DNA from: JAHFUA01 sp963733935
GTDB taxonomy: Bacteria > Acidobacteriota > Terriglobia > Terriglobales > Acidobacteriaceae
Direction: 5' to 3'
Length of the DNA: 64,000 nt
Assembly (NCBI GenBank): GCA_963733935.1
Contig: CAVTEQ010000003.1
Span: forward strand, 310,001 to 374,000
The translations under genes were made by a program, and so were the position numbers. The notes below the pieces were generated by a model. It did no database searches and was not told the DNA's origin. It saw only the letters and a list, made by a program, of their open reading frames with translations. Position 1 is the stretch's first letter. The number at the start of each line of letters is the position of its first letter. Of the stretch, positions 16,462-25,088 are shown piece after piece.

Positions 16462-19046
16462 TTTCCCAGTGCCGCCTGCGTCTCCGCCACCGAGAGCGGC
16501 GCGACGCGCGGCTTCTCCACCGTTCCCGAGACCGCGTAGCCGTGGGAGTTTTGGTCCATCAGCCTGAGCTCCAGGCGGCCCAGCGACGCTGTCCCGCTCA
16601 CCGTATAGATGATGTCGGAGGTCTCGATTTTGCATTGCTGGAATTCCAGGCGGCGATCGCGCAGCAGGGCGTGTCCGGCAAAGCGCTTCAGCCGCAAGGG
16701 AATGCCTGGCTGAGTTTCGGCAACGCCGGCTGGGTGCGTGACGCCAGCCAGGCTCACGTGCTGCAAGGCGCCGTTCTGCCAGTCAAAATCCAAGGCGCCC
16801 TCGGCTGACTGCGCCAACTCAACCGCGTTCCATCCTGCCAGCTCCAGTTTGAAACTGCCGCTGGCCGTGCCGGTTGCCCAGGGATCGTGAGTCAACGCGG
16901 CCACCTGCTGCAGATCGATGCGCTCCAGCGTCCCGGCGCCGCTGTACTCGGGCGCCTTGCCGGAAAAATCGGCGTTCCACTCCGCGCGCAGCTTGCCGCC
17001 CAACGTCTCGGCTCGCAATTCAGAGAGCCGCAGGGTGCGGTTCCGCAATTCCGCCCGCGCTACTACATGCTGGAGTTCCAAACCGCTGAGCGTTACTCGA
17101 TCGGCCCGGATGCGCCCCTGGGCTTCGAACCGTTCCAGGTTTCCGCCGGCGTTGCCCGCGAGCACGCGATACCAGGGCACCCGCTGAAGCCGCGGATTGA
17201 GCAGGCGGTTCAGCTCCGCCAGCGAGAGTTCGCTCGCGCGCAGGTCGAACTGGATAGGACAAGGTTGCGCGGGATCGCAGGTGCGTGAAAGCACCAACGA
17301 ACCTTCCACCGCGGCGCGCGTGGAAGCGAAGGCGGCGGCGAGATTTTCGATCCGCACCTGATCCGGCAATAACACAGCGTTGGCAGCGCGCACGTGGGCC
17401 GGCGCATGAACCCCCGGCAGCACTGCCGTGACGTTCCGCAACTGCATGGAACCGGTACTGATAGGCGGCGTGAAACCGGTCCAGTTGCCGGCGATCCGCA
17501 GCTCCAGTTTGGCGCTGCCGCTGGCGCCCAGGGCCGGTGCGTGCAAACCTAGTCCGCGAGCAACTCGAAACAGGCGCTGAAGTTCGGCATCGCCCTCGAT
17601 GGCAACGTCGTAGTCGGTGGTGGAAATTGAAGCCCGAACGGTAGCCGGCGCGGCCCCACCCAGAGGCACGGCAAACGGCGCCAGCGCGAGGCGAAAACCG
17701 GAGCCAGAAGTCTCAGCCGCAAGCGCGGTTGGCCGCGAACGACGACGCGCCTTTCCGGGTTGTAGCTTTGTCTTTTCCGGCGCGACCTCGAAGCTGATGG
17801 CGCCCAGCTCCAGTGCGCGTCCAAAAACTCCGGAGCGCAAAACGAAATCGCTCGCGCTTCCCTCGCCCGTCCAGCCGGGTTTAGCGGGGCCGTTGCGGTA
17901 GGCAAACTCGGCATCGAGAGTGCCGGCAGCGGTCAGGTCGGGAGGCAGCGCAAACTTGGCGTGCCGCGCCAGTCGAGCCAGTTCCGCCATGGGCGCCTGC
18001 ATGACGAGCAGGGCCAAGTCGTACTGTGGAGGACCGAAGAGGTTGGCAACGCGGCCGCGCAAGGCCAGCTCACCATTGCGGGCGCGGCAATCGAGGTGCG
18101 AAAATTCCTGCGCCTGCGCGTGGTACTCGGCGGTACAGTTCGCCGCCAGCCGCAGAGTGTCCGGGATGATGATGTCGTAGCGGCGAAAATCATCGATCGA
18201 TCCCGAACCCGCGAGCTTCAGCTCCCGCGGCGTGCCGGTGAGATCCGCCTGCAGGCTCACCGAGCCGCGCCAGCCGCGGTCGCGACCGTATACCAGCCGA
18301 GTGAGCTGTCCCAGTTGCGCACCGCGAAAAGAGACGCGCAGGCGTACGGGGGTCTCCTCCAGGCGGGCCGCCCGGCCAAAGGCTCCGCTGGCCTCGACTG
18401 TGCCTGTGTCGCTGAGGTTGGCATCCGTCCGCATGGGGCGGGCGCTCAGCCGGAGATTCCACTCGCTCTCCGAAGCCAGCCACAAGGCGAAGTCGGCTTC
18501 GCTCAGGGCGTAGGCCTTCTTCTCCATACCAGACTTGAAGTTGATGCGGCCGCCTTCGCCCTCCAGGTAGGGGAAGCGCAGGCGCGCCTCCGGGCGCGGC
18601 TTGGCGGTGGGTGCGGCGGGCGCCTGGCTGGCGCGCAGCAAGAGCGCTTGCAGGTTCCACCGTCCGTCCTGGCGGCGCACTACATTGAGGCTCCAGGGCT
18701 GCTTGCCGGTGGGAGACTCCAGGGTCAACGTGCCGATCTCCGGCCGCCAGCGCCACAGCGAACTCCAGCGCAGGCTGGCGGTCACTTGTTCAGCCCGCAA
18801 CAGGGGCTCGGCGCTGAATGCGGGATCATCCTGCACCACAAACCCTTCCAGAGTGAAGCCGGGCTGGGGAAAGAGGCGAAGCGTGATCTCGCGCACGCTG
18901 ACCTGCCGTCCCAGCGCTCCGCTGATGGATTCAACGATGCTTTTGCGGAAGCTGGAGAGCTTGATCAGCGGCGGCACGAACACGGCCAGCGCCAGCACCG
19001 CGGCCAAGCCGAGGATGATATTTCGGATGGAACGCCGCCAGGGCAT
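16458..19046 (-). CDS. AsmA-like envelope protein
   Basis: An 862-residue protein with one N-terminal membrane helix (IILGLAAVLALAVFVPPLI) and a long periplasmic region. It begins like AsmA: FRKSIVESISGALGRQVSVREITLRLFPQPGF. The rest consists of repeating beta-rich segments, ending with GTASLGRLELRLMDQNSHG and VSGTVEKPRVAPLSV, typical of the AsmA C-terminal domain. AsmA/TamB/YhdP-type proteins are thought to act in phospholipid transport or outer-membrane assembly. The start ATG at 19046 overlaps the TGA of the signal peptidase by one base. Reading through without correcting a base at 19190 would give a false fusion of the two proteins. Confidence 0.85.
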   Translation of the reverse strand: MPWRRSIRNIILGLAAVLALAVFVPPLIKLSSFRKSIVESISGALGRQVSVREITLRLFPQPGFTLEGFVVQDDPAFSAEPLLRAEQVTASLRWSSLWRWRPEIGTLTLESPTGKQPWSLNVVRRQDGRWNLQALLLRASQAPAAPTAKPRPEARLRFPYLEGEGGRINFKSGMEKKAYALSEADFALWLASESEWNLRLSARPMRTDANLSDTGTVEASGAFGRAARLEETPVRLRVSFRGAQLGQLTRLVYGRDRGWRGSVSLQADLTGTPRELKLAGSGSIDDFRRYDIIIPDTLRLAANCTAEYHAQAQEFSHLDCRARNGELALRGRVANLFGPPQYDLALLVMQAPMAELARLARHAKFALPPDLTAAGTLDAEFAYRNGPAKPGWTGEGSASDFVLRSGVFGRALELGAISFEVAPEKTKLQPGKARRRSRPTALAAETSGSGFRLALAPFAVPLGGAAPATVRASISTTDYDVAIEGDAELQRLFRVARGLGLHAPALGASGSAKLELRIAGNWTGFTPPISTGSMQLRNVTAVLPGVHAPAHVRAANAVLLPDQVRIENLAAAFASTRAAVEGSLVLSRTCDPAQPCPIQFDLRASELSLAELNRLLNPRLQRVPWYRVLAGNAGGNLERFEAQGRIRADRVTLSGLELQHVVARAELRNRTLRLSELRAETLGGKLRAEWNADFSGKAPEYSGAGTLERIDLQQVAALTHDPWATGTASGSFKLELAGWNAVELAQSAEGALDFDWQNGALQHVSLAGVTHPAGVAETQPGIPLRLKRFAGHALLRDRRLEFQQCKIETSDIIYTVSGTASLGRLELRLMDQNSHGYAVSGTVEKPRVAPLSVAETQAALGK

Positions 19047-19814
19047 CAGTACACCATCTTCAGCATGCGCCGCCAGCGGGTTTGCGTGGGGAAATGCACG
19101 ATTACCTTGAACACGAACGCCAGCCGCTCCGGGATGGTGTTCTTGCGGTACTGGTCGGCGGGCGTCTCGAACGACCAGTAGATGAACATCGGGACGGCCG
19201 ATGATGTTCTCGCGCGGAATGAATCCCCAGTACCGGCTGTCGTAACTGACGTCGCGGTTGTCGCCCATGGCGAAGTAGTTATCCGGTGGCACTACCAGAT
19301 CGCCATCCTGGATGTAGTTTGGCATCAGCAGGTGCCAATCCCCGGTGACAATCGCTCCCATGCCGGGCGACACCGACGGAAAGTTGTCACGATACGGGTT
19401 GTAGCTGGCCGGATTGTGCAGGACGTAAGGTTCCTCCAGCTTCTGGCCGTTGCGATAAACCACTCCGTCCTTCAGGTGAATGCGATCGCCGGGAATGCCG
19501 ATGATGCGCTTCACCACATACAAGCCCGCTTCCGCCGGGGAAAGAAAGACGACGATGTCGCCGCGGTGAACCTGCCGGTAGGGGATCACCGGGCCTGTCC
19601 ATCCCGTTTTCGGCGCCAGAGTCACGCGGTCGACGAAGACGTGGTCGCCGATCAGCAGGGTGTTCTCCATGGAGCTGGAAGGAATTTCAAAGGCCTGCAG
19701 GTTGAAGGTGATGATGAAGAGCCCGACCACCAGCACCAGCGCCACCGAGGCAATGAACTCGGTGGTGGTCTCCCGATGTTTTTCCGGCTTGGGCGAAGCG
19801 TTCTTGCGGGCCAA
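19046..19814 (-). CDS. lepB: Signal peptidase I (second of two), frameshifted in this sequence
   Basis: This membrane peptidase removes signal peptides from secreted proteins. It has one N-terminal helix (SVALVLVVGLFIITFNLQAF). The catalytic Ser48 lies in PSSSMENTLLIGD, with the general-base Lys in YVVKRIIGIPGD. The family ends GDNRDVSYDSRYWGFIPRENIIGRP. The expected MFIYWSFE then follows in another frame because of an extra base at 19190 (sense CCC-G-ATG). Correcting it gives a normal C-terminus ending LKMVY, with its TGA at the AsmA start. It lies 21 bases after a second, different signal peptidase. Tandem SPase genes in secretion-rich bacteria often differ in substrate preference; that is not shown here. 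Confidence 0.88.
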
Positions 19815-19835
19815 TAGTTTTCCTTGAGCCTCCGG

Positions 19836-20642
19836 CTAGCGAACGATGCGAAACGTGCGCTCCCAGCGTGTGTCCTGCAGCAGGTGGGTCACGCCATAGA
19901 GGAAAGTAGAAAGTCTACCACCCCGGCTGCCGGAAGCGTCCGCCGCCTTCCGCGACGAGCGCACCGACCAATAGATCAACAGCGGCCGCCCGATGATGTT
20001 GCCGCGGGGAACGAATCCCCAATAACGGCTGTCCAGGCTCTCGTCGCGATTGTCTCCCAGCACGAAATAACGGTCCGGCGGCACGATCAGTTCGCCATTC
20101 TGGACCAGGGTGCTCATCTCTTTCCACCAACGCGGCTCGGTGCTGGCGTTGGGAATGTCGGTCAAGGGGAAGTCATCGCGGAAGTGGTCATAGCCGGGCC
20201 TGGTGTGAATCACGTAATTCTCCGCTACCGGGGCGCCGTTTACCAAAACCTGACGATCGAGCAGCCGGATGTGGTCCCCGGGCAGCCCGATCACGCGCTT
20301 CACGAAGTGCTGCTGCGGGTGCACTGGATAACGGAAGACGATGATGTCCCCGCGCCGAATGGTCGTGTAGGGCAGGATCTCGCCCCACAGGCCGCCGTGG
20401 CCGTAGTGCACCTTATCCACCAGCAGGTAATCGCCGATGAGCAGGGTGTTCTCCATGGACTCGGAGGGAATCTGGAACGCCTGCACTAGAAAGGTGATCA
20501 CGAATACCGCGATCACCACCGTGACGGCCAGCGATTGCACCGACGACAGCAATCCCGCCCTTTCCCGCGGCGCGGGCGGTGGAGATGGGGCCGGCTCTGC
20601 GGCCTGCTCCGGCGCCGGTACGGGTTCCATCACGTCGCTCAT
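19836..20642 (-). CDS. lepB: Signal peptidase I (first of two)
   Basis: A 268-residue type I signal peptidase. A Pro/Ala-rich cytoplasmic leader (about 1-27) precedes one helix (VQSLAVTVVIAVFVITFLV). Catalytic Ser62 is in IPSESMENTLLIGDYLL; the Lys is in HFVKRVIGLPGD. GDNRDESLDSRYWGFVP and NIIGRPLLIYWSVR complete the set of conserved boxes. It overlaps the end of rnc by 4 bases (ATGA) and precedes the second lepB. The two copies are clearly diverged outside the boxes, so this is an old duplication or separate acquisition. The gene order rnc-lepB is common in bacteria. Confidence 0.95.
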   Translation of the reverse strand: MSDVMEPVPAPEQAAEPAPSPPPAPRERAGLLSSVQSLAVTVVIAVFVITFLVQAFQIPSESMENTLLIGDYLLVDKVHYGHGGLWGEILPYTTIRRGDIIVFRYPVHPQQHFVKRVIGLPGDHIRLLDRQVLVNGAPVAENYVIHTRPGYDHFRDDFPLTDIPNASTEPRWWKEMSTLVQNGELIVPPDRYFVLGDNRDESLDSRYWGFVPRGNIIGRPLLIYWSVRSSRKAADASGSRGGRLSTFLYGVTHLLQDTRWERTFRIVR

Positions 20643-21412
20643 GCCGGGTCCTGGCCGTGGGCGCTGAGATCCATCTGCCGCAATTGCTCCAGCGCTTCTT
20701 TCGCTGCCCGCTGCTCGGCCTTCTTTTTGGTTGAGTCCTCGGCCCGGCTCACCAGCATGGGCTTGCGACCGCTACCGTTGAGAACTCGCAGTTCGATGGT
20801 GAAAGTCTTCTTATGGTCCGGTCCCTGCTCCTGAACCACGGTGTAGGCGGGTTGCGGACGCCCGGCAGCCTGCAGAAACTCCTGCAGCGCCGACTTGTGA
20901 TCGGTAACCGCAAACCCGGTTCCGCTGGGTTCGCCCAGGCGCACCAGCTCGGGGTCAAGCACCTTGCTGAGAATCAGTTCCCGCACCGTCTCCATGCCTG
21001 CATCCAGATACATCGCTGCCAGTATCGCCTCCAGAGCGTTCACCAGCAGGGCGTGCTTGCTTCGGCCACCGCTCTTTTCCTCGCCGCGTCCGAGGCGCAA
21101 ATAGCGCCCAAGCTGCAACTCCTCGGCCACCTGCACCAGGTGCTTGGCGCTCACCAGGTGGGCCCGCAGCTTGGACAACTGTCCCTCCTGGTACTCGGGG
21201 AAGCGCTGGAACAGCTCCTGGCTGGTGACGAAGCCCAGCACGGCGTCGCCCAGAAACTCCAACTGCTCGTTGTCGCGCACATCGCTGGCGACGTTGCGGG
21301 CTTCGCTCTCGTGCGCATGCGAGCTATGGGTCAGCGCCTGCTCCAGCAGCGCAGGCTGCCGGAAGCGGTGTCCCAGCGCCGTCTGCAGTGCCGTGATTTC
21401 CTCGGCTTTCAT
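20639..21412 (-). CDS. rnc: Ribonuclease III
   Basis: This double-strand-specific endoribonuclease processes rRNA precursors and structured mRNAs. The 257-residue protein has the signature NEQLEFLGDAVLGF at about 48-61, holding the catalytic Glu and Asp. The second acidic cluster is NALEAILAAMYLDAG. A C-terminal dsRNA-binding domain runs from DHKSALQEFLQAAGRP to KKKAEQRAAKEALEQL. The start ATG at 21412 follows a palindromic repeat immediately upstream. Confidence 0.96.
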   Translation of the reverse strand: MKAEEITALQTALGHRFRQPALLEQALTHSSHAHESEARNVASDVRDNEQLEFLGDAVLGFVTSQELFQRFPEYQEGQLSKLRAHLVSAKHLVQVAEELQLGRYLRLGRGEEKSGGRSKHALLVNALEAILAAMYLDAGMETVRELILSKVLDPELVRLGEPSGTGFAVTDHKSALQEFLQAAGRPQPAYTVVQEQGPDHKKTFTIELRVLNGSGRKPMLVSRAEDSTKKKAEQRAAKEALEQLRQMDLSAHGQDPA

Positions 21413-21415
21413 GAT

Positions 21416-21490
21416 GTAGCGCCGGCATCCTGCCGGCTTCTGTCCATCCTCGAGAGCGCCGCCTGACTGCCGCCGAGACGGCGGCGCTAC
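21416..21490. repeat. Palindromic intergenic repeat, family A copy 2
   Basis: A 75-base element with ends GTAGCGCCGG and CGGCGCTAC. The outer arms are GCCGGCATCCTGCCGGC and GCCGCCGAGACGGCGGC. It fills the space between rnc and the TPR gene and supplies that gene's stop codon (TAG, 21487-21489, read on the minus strand). Confidence 0.8.
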
Positions 21491-22432
21491 TTCGGCGGCA
21501 CTACCTCCGGCTCTGGCTGGTTGCTGCTCTTGGGGGCGGAACTGGGGCCGCCGGCCTGGAGCTGCTTCAGCCGGCCCTGCTCGCTGGTGGCCATCGTAGC
21601 TACCTGCGAGCCTGCCGGCGCCAGGGCTACCGCGGTGGTGATGGCGGCGTTCGCATCGGAGTACTTTTTCTGGTGGTCCAGCGCCAGCGCCAGCCGGTAC
21701 CAGACGATGGCGTCCCCCTTGCCCACGGGACTCTCGGTGGCTTTACGGAAGTCCTGCTCCGCCGCGGAGTCGTTCTTGCGCATCAGCTCCGCCGTGCCCA
21801 GAGAGGTATAGGCCATGCCCGCGACCTGATCCTTGAACTGTTGCACCTGCTCCGGGGTGGCGTTGGGCGAAAGCAGATAGTTGCCGGTGCGGACGTTCTC
21901 GAGCGCCCGCTTGGCGTCGGTGGTGGATTCATTCAGCCGCGGATCGCGGTCAATGTCGCTCTCCCGCGTACGCTCCGCCAGCACGGTCGCGTTCATCACC
22001 AGGGCCACGCAATTGTCGGGATCGTATTGCAGCACCTTGCGCCCCATGTCGAGGGTTTTGTCGCCGTTGTCCGCCTTCTGGTACTTGCCCATCGCCTGCT
22101 GAAAAATAAGCGGCAGCAGCTCGCTGCTGGGGAACTGCACCTCGAATTCGCGGGCCAGCCTCTCCGAAGTGGCCGCATCGGGCGCGTTGACGGCCGCCAG
22201 ATATGCATCGTATTCCGGCTTGTTCTTGGCGGCTGGGCGGGCGCTTAGCCTTGGGATTGCTTACGCTGGGCTGCGGCGCTGGCGGCTCCGGATTCGCGCT
22301 CTGGGCGCCAGCCGGTGGATTCGAGCCCTGAGGATTGGCGGGCGCAGTGGTGGTTTGTGCCACGGATATGGCTGCCGTCAAAAGCAGCGCGGAAAGTAGT
22401 GGGGTCACGGTTGATTTTCGATATACGTTCAT
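21487..22432 (-). CDS. Secreted TPR-type protein, frameshifted in this sequence
   Basis: The gene encodes a signal peptide (VTPLLSALLLTAAISVAQ), then a Pro/Gln/Asn-rich linker, then helical repeats. The N-terminal 60 residues and the rest are in different frames. The break is near 22235-22250, just after NPKAK, and a one-base change gives continuity into KNKPEYDAYLAAVN and EFEVQFPSSELLPLIFQQAM. TPR-like motifs continue (LDMGRKVLQYDPDNCVALVM, AMAYTSLG-like helices). The C-terminus is Pro/Ser-rich. It overlaps the upstream TPR gene by 4 bases. A scaffold role is a guess from the fold; partner unknown. Confidence 0.78.
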
Positions 22433-24045
22433 TGTTCCTTCTTGGCGTCGGGCGGCGGGCTGCTCCCAGGACGCGCCGCCGCCGGAGGTTCGTAGGGCTG
22501 GTGCAGCCCACGCTCCGCCGCGTTTTTAGTGTCAGGCTTGTCGTCGCCGGCAGCCAGGGCCGCGCGATAGTGTTTCAGGGCCTCTTCCCGGCTCTCCTGC
22601 AAATCCAGGATGCGCCCCAGGTAGATGTGCGACCACGCAACCATTCTGGGTTCGCGGGCTACCTCCAGAGTGCGCTCGAAGTAGGTGCGCGCTCCCTGCA
22701 TATCGCGGCCCAGCGTGGCGGCGCGAGCCAGAATGAAGAGCGCCCGCGCGTGGTCCTGCTGCGGGTTGGCCAGCGCCGCATCCGCCAGTTGCCGCGCGCC
22801 GTTCAAGTCTCCGGAAGCCAGACGGTCTTCCGCTACTTCCAGCGGGTCCACGGGCTTCGCCTTCCCCGCCTGGACCACCTCCGGGGCGGCCTGCGGGCGG
22901 AAGCTCACCGCCCGTGCCCGCTTCTTTTCCTGGCTGACGTCGATGGTGAACAGAAAATCCCCGTAGACATTGCGCAGGCTGTCCGGCGTCTTCTCGAACT
23001 GCACCAGTTGCTCGTAGAAGTGCCGGGTCAGGATGTAGCCTTCCTCCACCGAAGCCTGCACGAATTCCAGCCGCTGCGCCTCTGGGGCCTTGCCGTCGTG
23101 GAGGGTGCGCGCCTCGATCGCCCGGATCAGCGATTCGGTCAGCATCAGGGAGATGTCGCGCTTGTAGCTCTCATCCATCGGCGCCTGCTGCACCGACGCC
23201 AGCAACGGCTCCAGACGCTTCAGCGTGTTGGCTCGCTTAAGGGCAAAGGGATCGAGCACATAATGCAAATAAGCATGCCGGATCTCGTGCATGCGCAGGC
23301 TGCCCTTCTCCGGCGCCACCACCACGAAATAGTCCGAACCGTAGTTGCGGGCATTCACCTGCCCGGGCCCAGCCATGGGTTCGAGGAACACCACGAACCT
23401 GCGCCCCACGTAGCTGGTCATGGGCAGCTTCAGGTAGACCTCGGTGGCCAGAATCATCTTGGACACCGGATCATGGAACTGCGCGGCCAGTTGCTCGTAC
23501 TCCGGCTGGTGGGACTGCCAGATGGCATGCAGCCCGGTCATCTTGTAGTAGGTCTGGAGCAGAGGAACAAAGCCGCGGACATAGCCGGCGTCGGGCGGCA
23601 GGTCGGCGTCGCTGACCAGGGGGGCGAACTTCGGCGGATCGCCCAGATTGAGCGCCAGCGACGTGTATTGCGCCAGCTCCCGGCCGGCGTCAGCCTGGCG
23701 ATGGTCGCCGTAGAACTGGCAAAGCTGCTCGCGAGCCTTCGCGGCTTCCGGCGAGGCTTCCGCCGCCCGCGCCAGCTCCGCCCGCACCTTCGCCCGCACC
23801 GGATACGAAGAACTCAATTCCTGGTTATAGCCGCAGGCGTTCAAAGCCGCTACCACGCTGAACAGAGTCTCGCTGCTCTCGAGCGTGACCCCGCCGGCCT
23901 GGCTCGGGGAAGGCTTGGGCGCCTGTTGCGCGAGTGCGCACACAGCCAGAGCCGCACACAGTGACAGAATCCGCAGTGACCGGGAGCCGAAATTGAGGCG
24001 TTTAGCGGGCGTGAGCGAGCGGAGCGCAGCCGGGGTCCCCAGCAA
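22429..24045 (-). CDS. Secreted TPR protein with HEIRH motif
   Basis: A 538-residue protein. A hydrophobic signal (ILSLCAALAVCALAQQ) follows about 25 residues of leader. The middle domain contains MHEIRHAYLHYVLDP, with HEIRH at about 253-257 matching the HExxH zinc-protease pattern. A preceding stretch, NYGSDYFVVVAPEKGS, follows a beta-strand pattern. The C-terminal third has TPR helices (ARALFILARAATLGRDMQGA, SHIYLGRILDLQESREEALK) and a Pro-rich tail. The leader before the signal peptide is encoded by palindromic DNA. The true start is uncertain, since no other ATG, GTG or TTG fits. Protease activity is not established. Confidence 0.75.
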   Translation of the reverse strand: MLGTPAALRSLTPAKRLNFGSRSLRILSLCAALAVCALAQQAPKPSPSQAGGVTLESSETLFSVVAALNACGYNQELSSSYPVRAKVRAELARAAEASPEAAKAREQLCQFYGDHRQADAGRELAQYTSLALNLGDPPKFAPLVSDADLPPDAGYVRGFVPLLQTYYKMTGLHAIWQSHQPEYEQLAAQFHDPVSKMILATEVYLKLPMTSYVGRRFVVFLEPMAGPGQVNARNYGSDYFVVVAPEKGSLRMHEIRHAYLHYVLDPFALKRANTLKRLEPLLASVQQAPMDESYKRDISLMLTESLIRAIEARTLHDGKAPEAQRLEFVQASVEEGYILTRHFYEQLVQFEKTPDSLRNVYGDFLFTIDVSQEKKRARAVSFRPQAAPEVVQAGKAKPVDPLEVAEDRLASGDLNGARQLADAALANPQQDHARALFILARAATLGRDMQGARTYFERTLEVAREPRMVAWSHIYLGRILDLQESREEALKHYRAALAAGDDKPDTKNAAERGLHQPYEPPAAARPGSSPPPDAKKEQ

Positions 24046-24061
24046 ACCAGGTTTGCTGGGG
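24037..24061. repeat. Perfect hairpin over the start of the TPR gene
   Basis: CCCCAGCAAACC and GGTTTGCTGGGG pair around a single A, a 12-bp stem. The annotated start codon of the HEIRH/TPR gene falls inside it. There is no T-run, so it is not a typical terminator. It could be a repeat element or a start-site mRNA hairpin. Confidence 0.75.
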
Positions 24062-24478
24062 TGGCGCGGCGAAGGGAGCGGGAGCCCGCTGCCGAAATCC
24101 CGAGCGAAGCGAGGGAGCGCCGAAGAGAAGACGCGAGTGCTATCTGGGACTGACCGCAGACACTCCTCCTGGGAGGGAAGCGCAGGCCGTTCAAAGCCTG
24201 CGAGACCGGCTGAATAGCAAGTTTAAGGGCTGAGGCGGAGCAGGGTCAAACGGGAGTGGGGTAAGGCTTATATGAAGGGGAAAACTGCTACACGTGCACC
24301 GTTTTGTGTGCAATTGCGAGCGGTAAGCAGGGTCGCTTGCGCGCCGAAACTGCCCTCCTGCTGGAACATTATTTGGAATCCCACACGAGCACAGGACGCT
24401 CGTGTGGGCCACCCGGCCCGCATCGGACGGGGACGCATCCACTGCCCAAAATGTGCAGTTGTTTATTCGGCTGATCGC
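24062..24478. other. Non-coding stretch with small palindromes
   Basis: I see no gene I can support here, although weak frames are open on both strands. It holds GC-rich, self-complementary text (GGGAGCGGGAGCCCGCT, CGAAGCGAGGGAGCG) near the TPR gene. Another 11-bp hairpin lies at 24380-24408. It marks the boundary between the envelope gene run and the AT-richer island. Confidence 0.5.
24380..24408. repeat. Hairpin CCCACACGAGC / GCTCGTGTGGG
   Basis: Two perfect 11-base arms flank a 7-base loop (ACAGGAC). It resembles a dispersed REP-type palindrome rather than a terminator, as there is no following T-run. Confidence 0.75.
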
Positions 24479-24790
24479 ATGAGGGAAACCGCTCGTCACG
24501 GGCGCATGGTATCGCACAGCCCCGAAGCCGAGGCTCGCCGCTCGGAAACCCAACGCAAGCACGCGGTCGCTCGGTATGGCTGGTCGCAGGCCGATCAGCC
24601 CGAATGGCTCAATGACGAAACCTACGCCGAAAAGATTCAGCCTCGCCTCGCTCAGATTGCGAACTCCTCCATCGCATCAGCGCTCGGTGTGTCGCTGTAC
24701 TATGCCACGCAAATTCGTCGTGGTCGCCGCCGACCGCATCCACGGCATTGGCAGGAGTTGGCACAGTTGGTGGGTGTTTTGCCGAAATGA
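24479..24790 (+). CDS. Small HTH-like protein, possibly a 3' fragment of a zinc-ribbon protein
   Basis: About 103 residues from the ATG at 24479. The core is AEARRSETQRKHAVARYGW, then IQPRLAQIANSSIASALGVS, YYATQIRRGRRRPHPRHW and ELAQLVGVLP. This reads as a helix-turn-helix followed by a basic, tryptophan-containing end. By memory, the same PHPRHW-type module occurs at the C-terminus of some Cas1 proteins and as stand-alone genes in soil bacteria. Those forms carry CxxC zinc ribbons in front. Here HCPKCA lies in frame just upstream of the ATG (open from 24272), so the gene may be truncated. DNA binding is inferred. Function unknown. Confidence 0.5.
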   Translation: MRETARHGRMVSHSPEAEARRSETQRKHAVARYGWSQADQPEWLNDETYAEKIQPRLAQIANSSIASALGVSLYYATQIRRGRRRPHPRHWQELAQLVGVLPK

Positions 24791-24863
24791 GGGAGGCTTG
24801 TTACGGCTTACCCGAGGCGACCACCAGGTTCTGGAGCCGATACGGTTATTTAATCAGCCCAGG

Positions 24864-25088
24864 TCAATCCCTGATGAATCCTTCAGTCCAGTGGTCGCGA
24901 TTTAACTCATACTTCTCATAAATGAACCCATCCGGTGCGTCTACAAACCCCGGCTTTGCCCGAAGTCTCCCGATTGCGACCTTTGCGTCAGCCTCCGTCC
25001 GATAAACACCAATCAATACATGGCCTTCGGTGTCCTCCTTGTCGTGGATGTACCATAATAAAAATACTGAATCCATAGCATTTAGCAT
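24864..25088 (-). CDS. Probable immunity protein paired with the upstream toxin (DUF7336-like)
   Basis: A 74-residue acidic protein: VFLLWYIHDKE, HVLIGVYRTEADAKVAIGRL, PGFVDAPDGFIYEKYELNRD and HWTEGF. The alternation of strands and one helix suggests a small alpha/beta fold. I recall this pattern as a widespread small-protein family (DUF7336-like) often placed near polymorphic toxins. The ATG at 25088 overlaps the toxin's TAA by one base (TAATG), so the two are translationally coupled. A second ATG at 25076 is an alternative start. The immunity role is inferred from position and size. Confidence 0.6.
   Translation of the reverse strand: MLNAMDSVFLLWYIHDKEDTEGHVLIGVYRTEADAKVAIGRLRAKPGFVDAPDGFIYEKYELNRDHWTEGFIRD

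Noticed and set aside
17961..19181. Plus-strand frame of about 406 codons
   Set aside because: Antisense to the AsmA gene, with no motif and unusual composition.
16458..19814. A single 1118-residue signal peptidase-AsmA fusion
   Set aside because: The junction lacks the conserved LepB end, which is present in another frame, and AsmA has its own start overlapping the restored LepB stop. An extra base at 19190 creates the fusion.
24191..24562. Minus-strand ORF of 123 codons in the island boundary
   Set aside because: It runs through palindromic DNA, has no ribosome binding site and shows no protein-like pattern.
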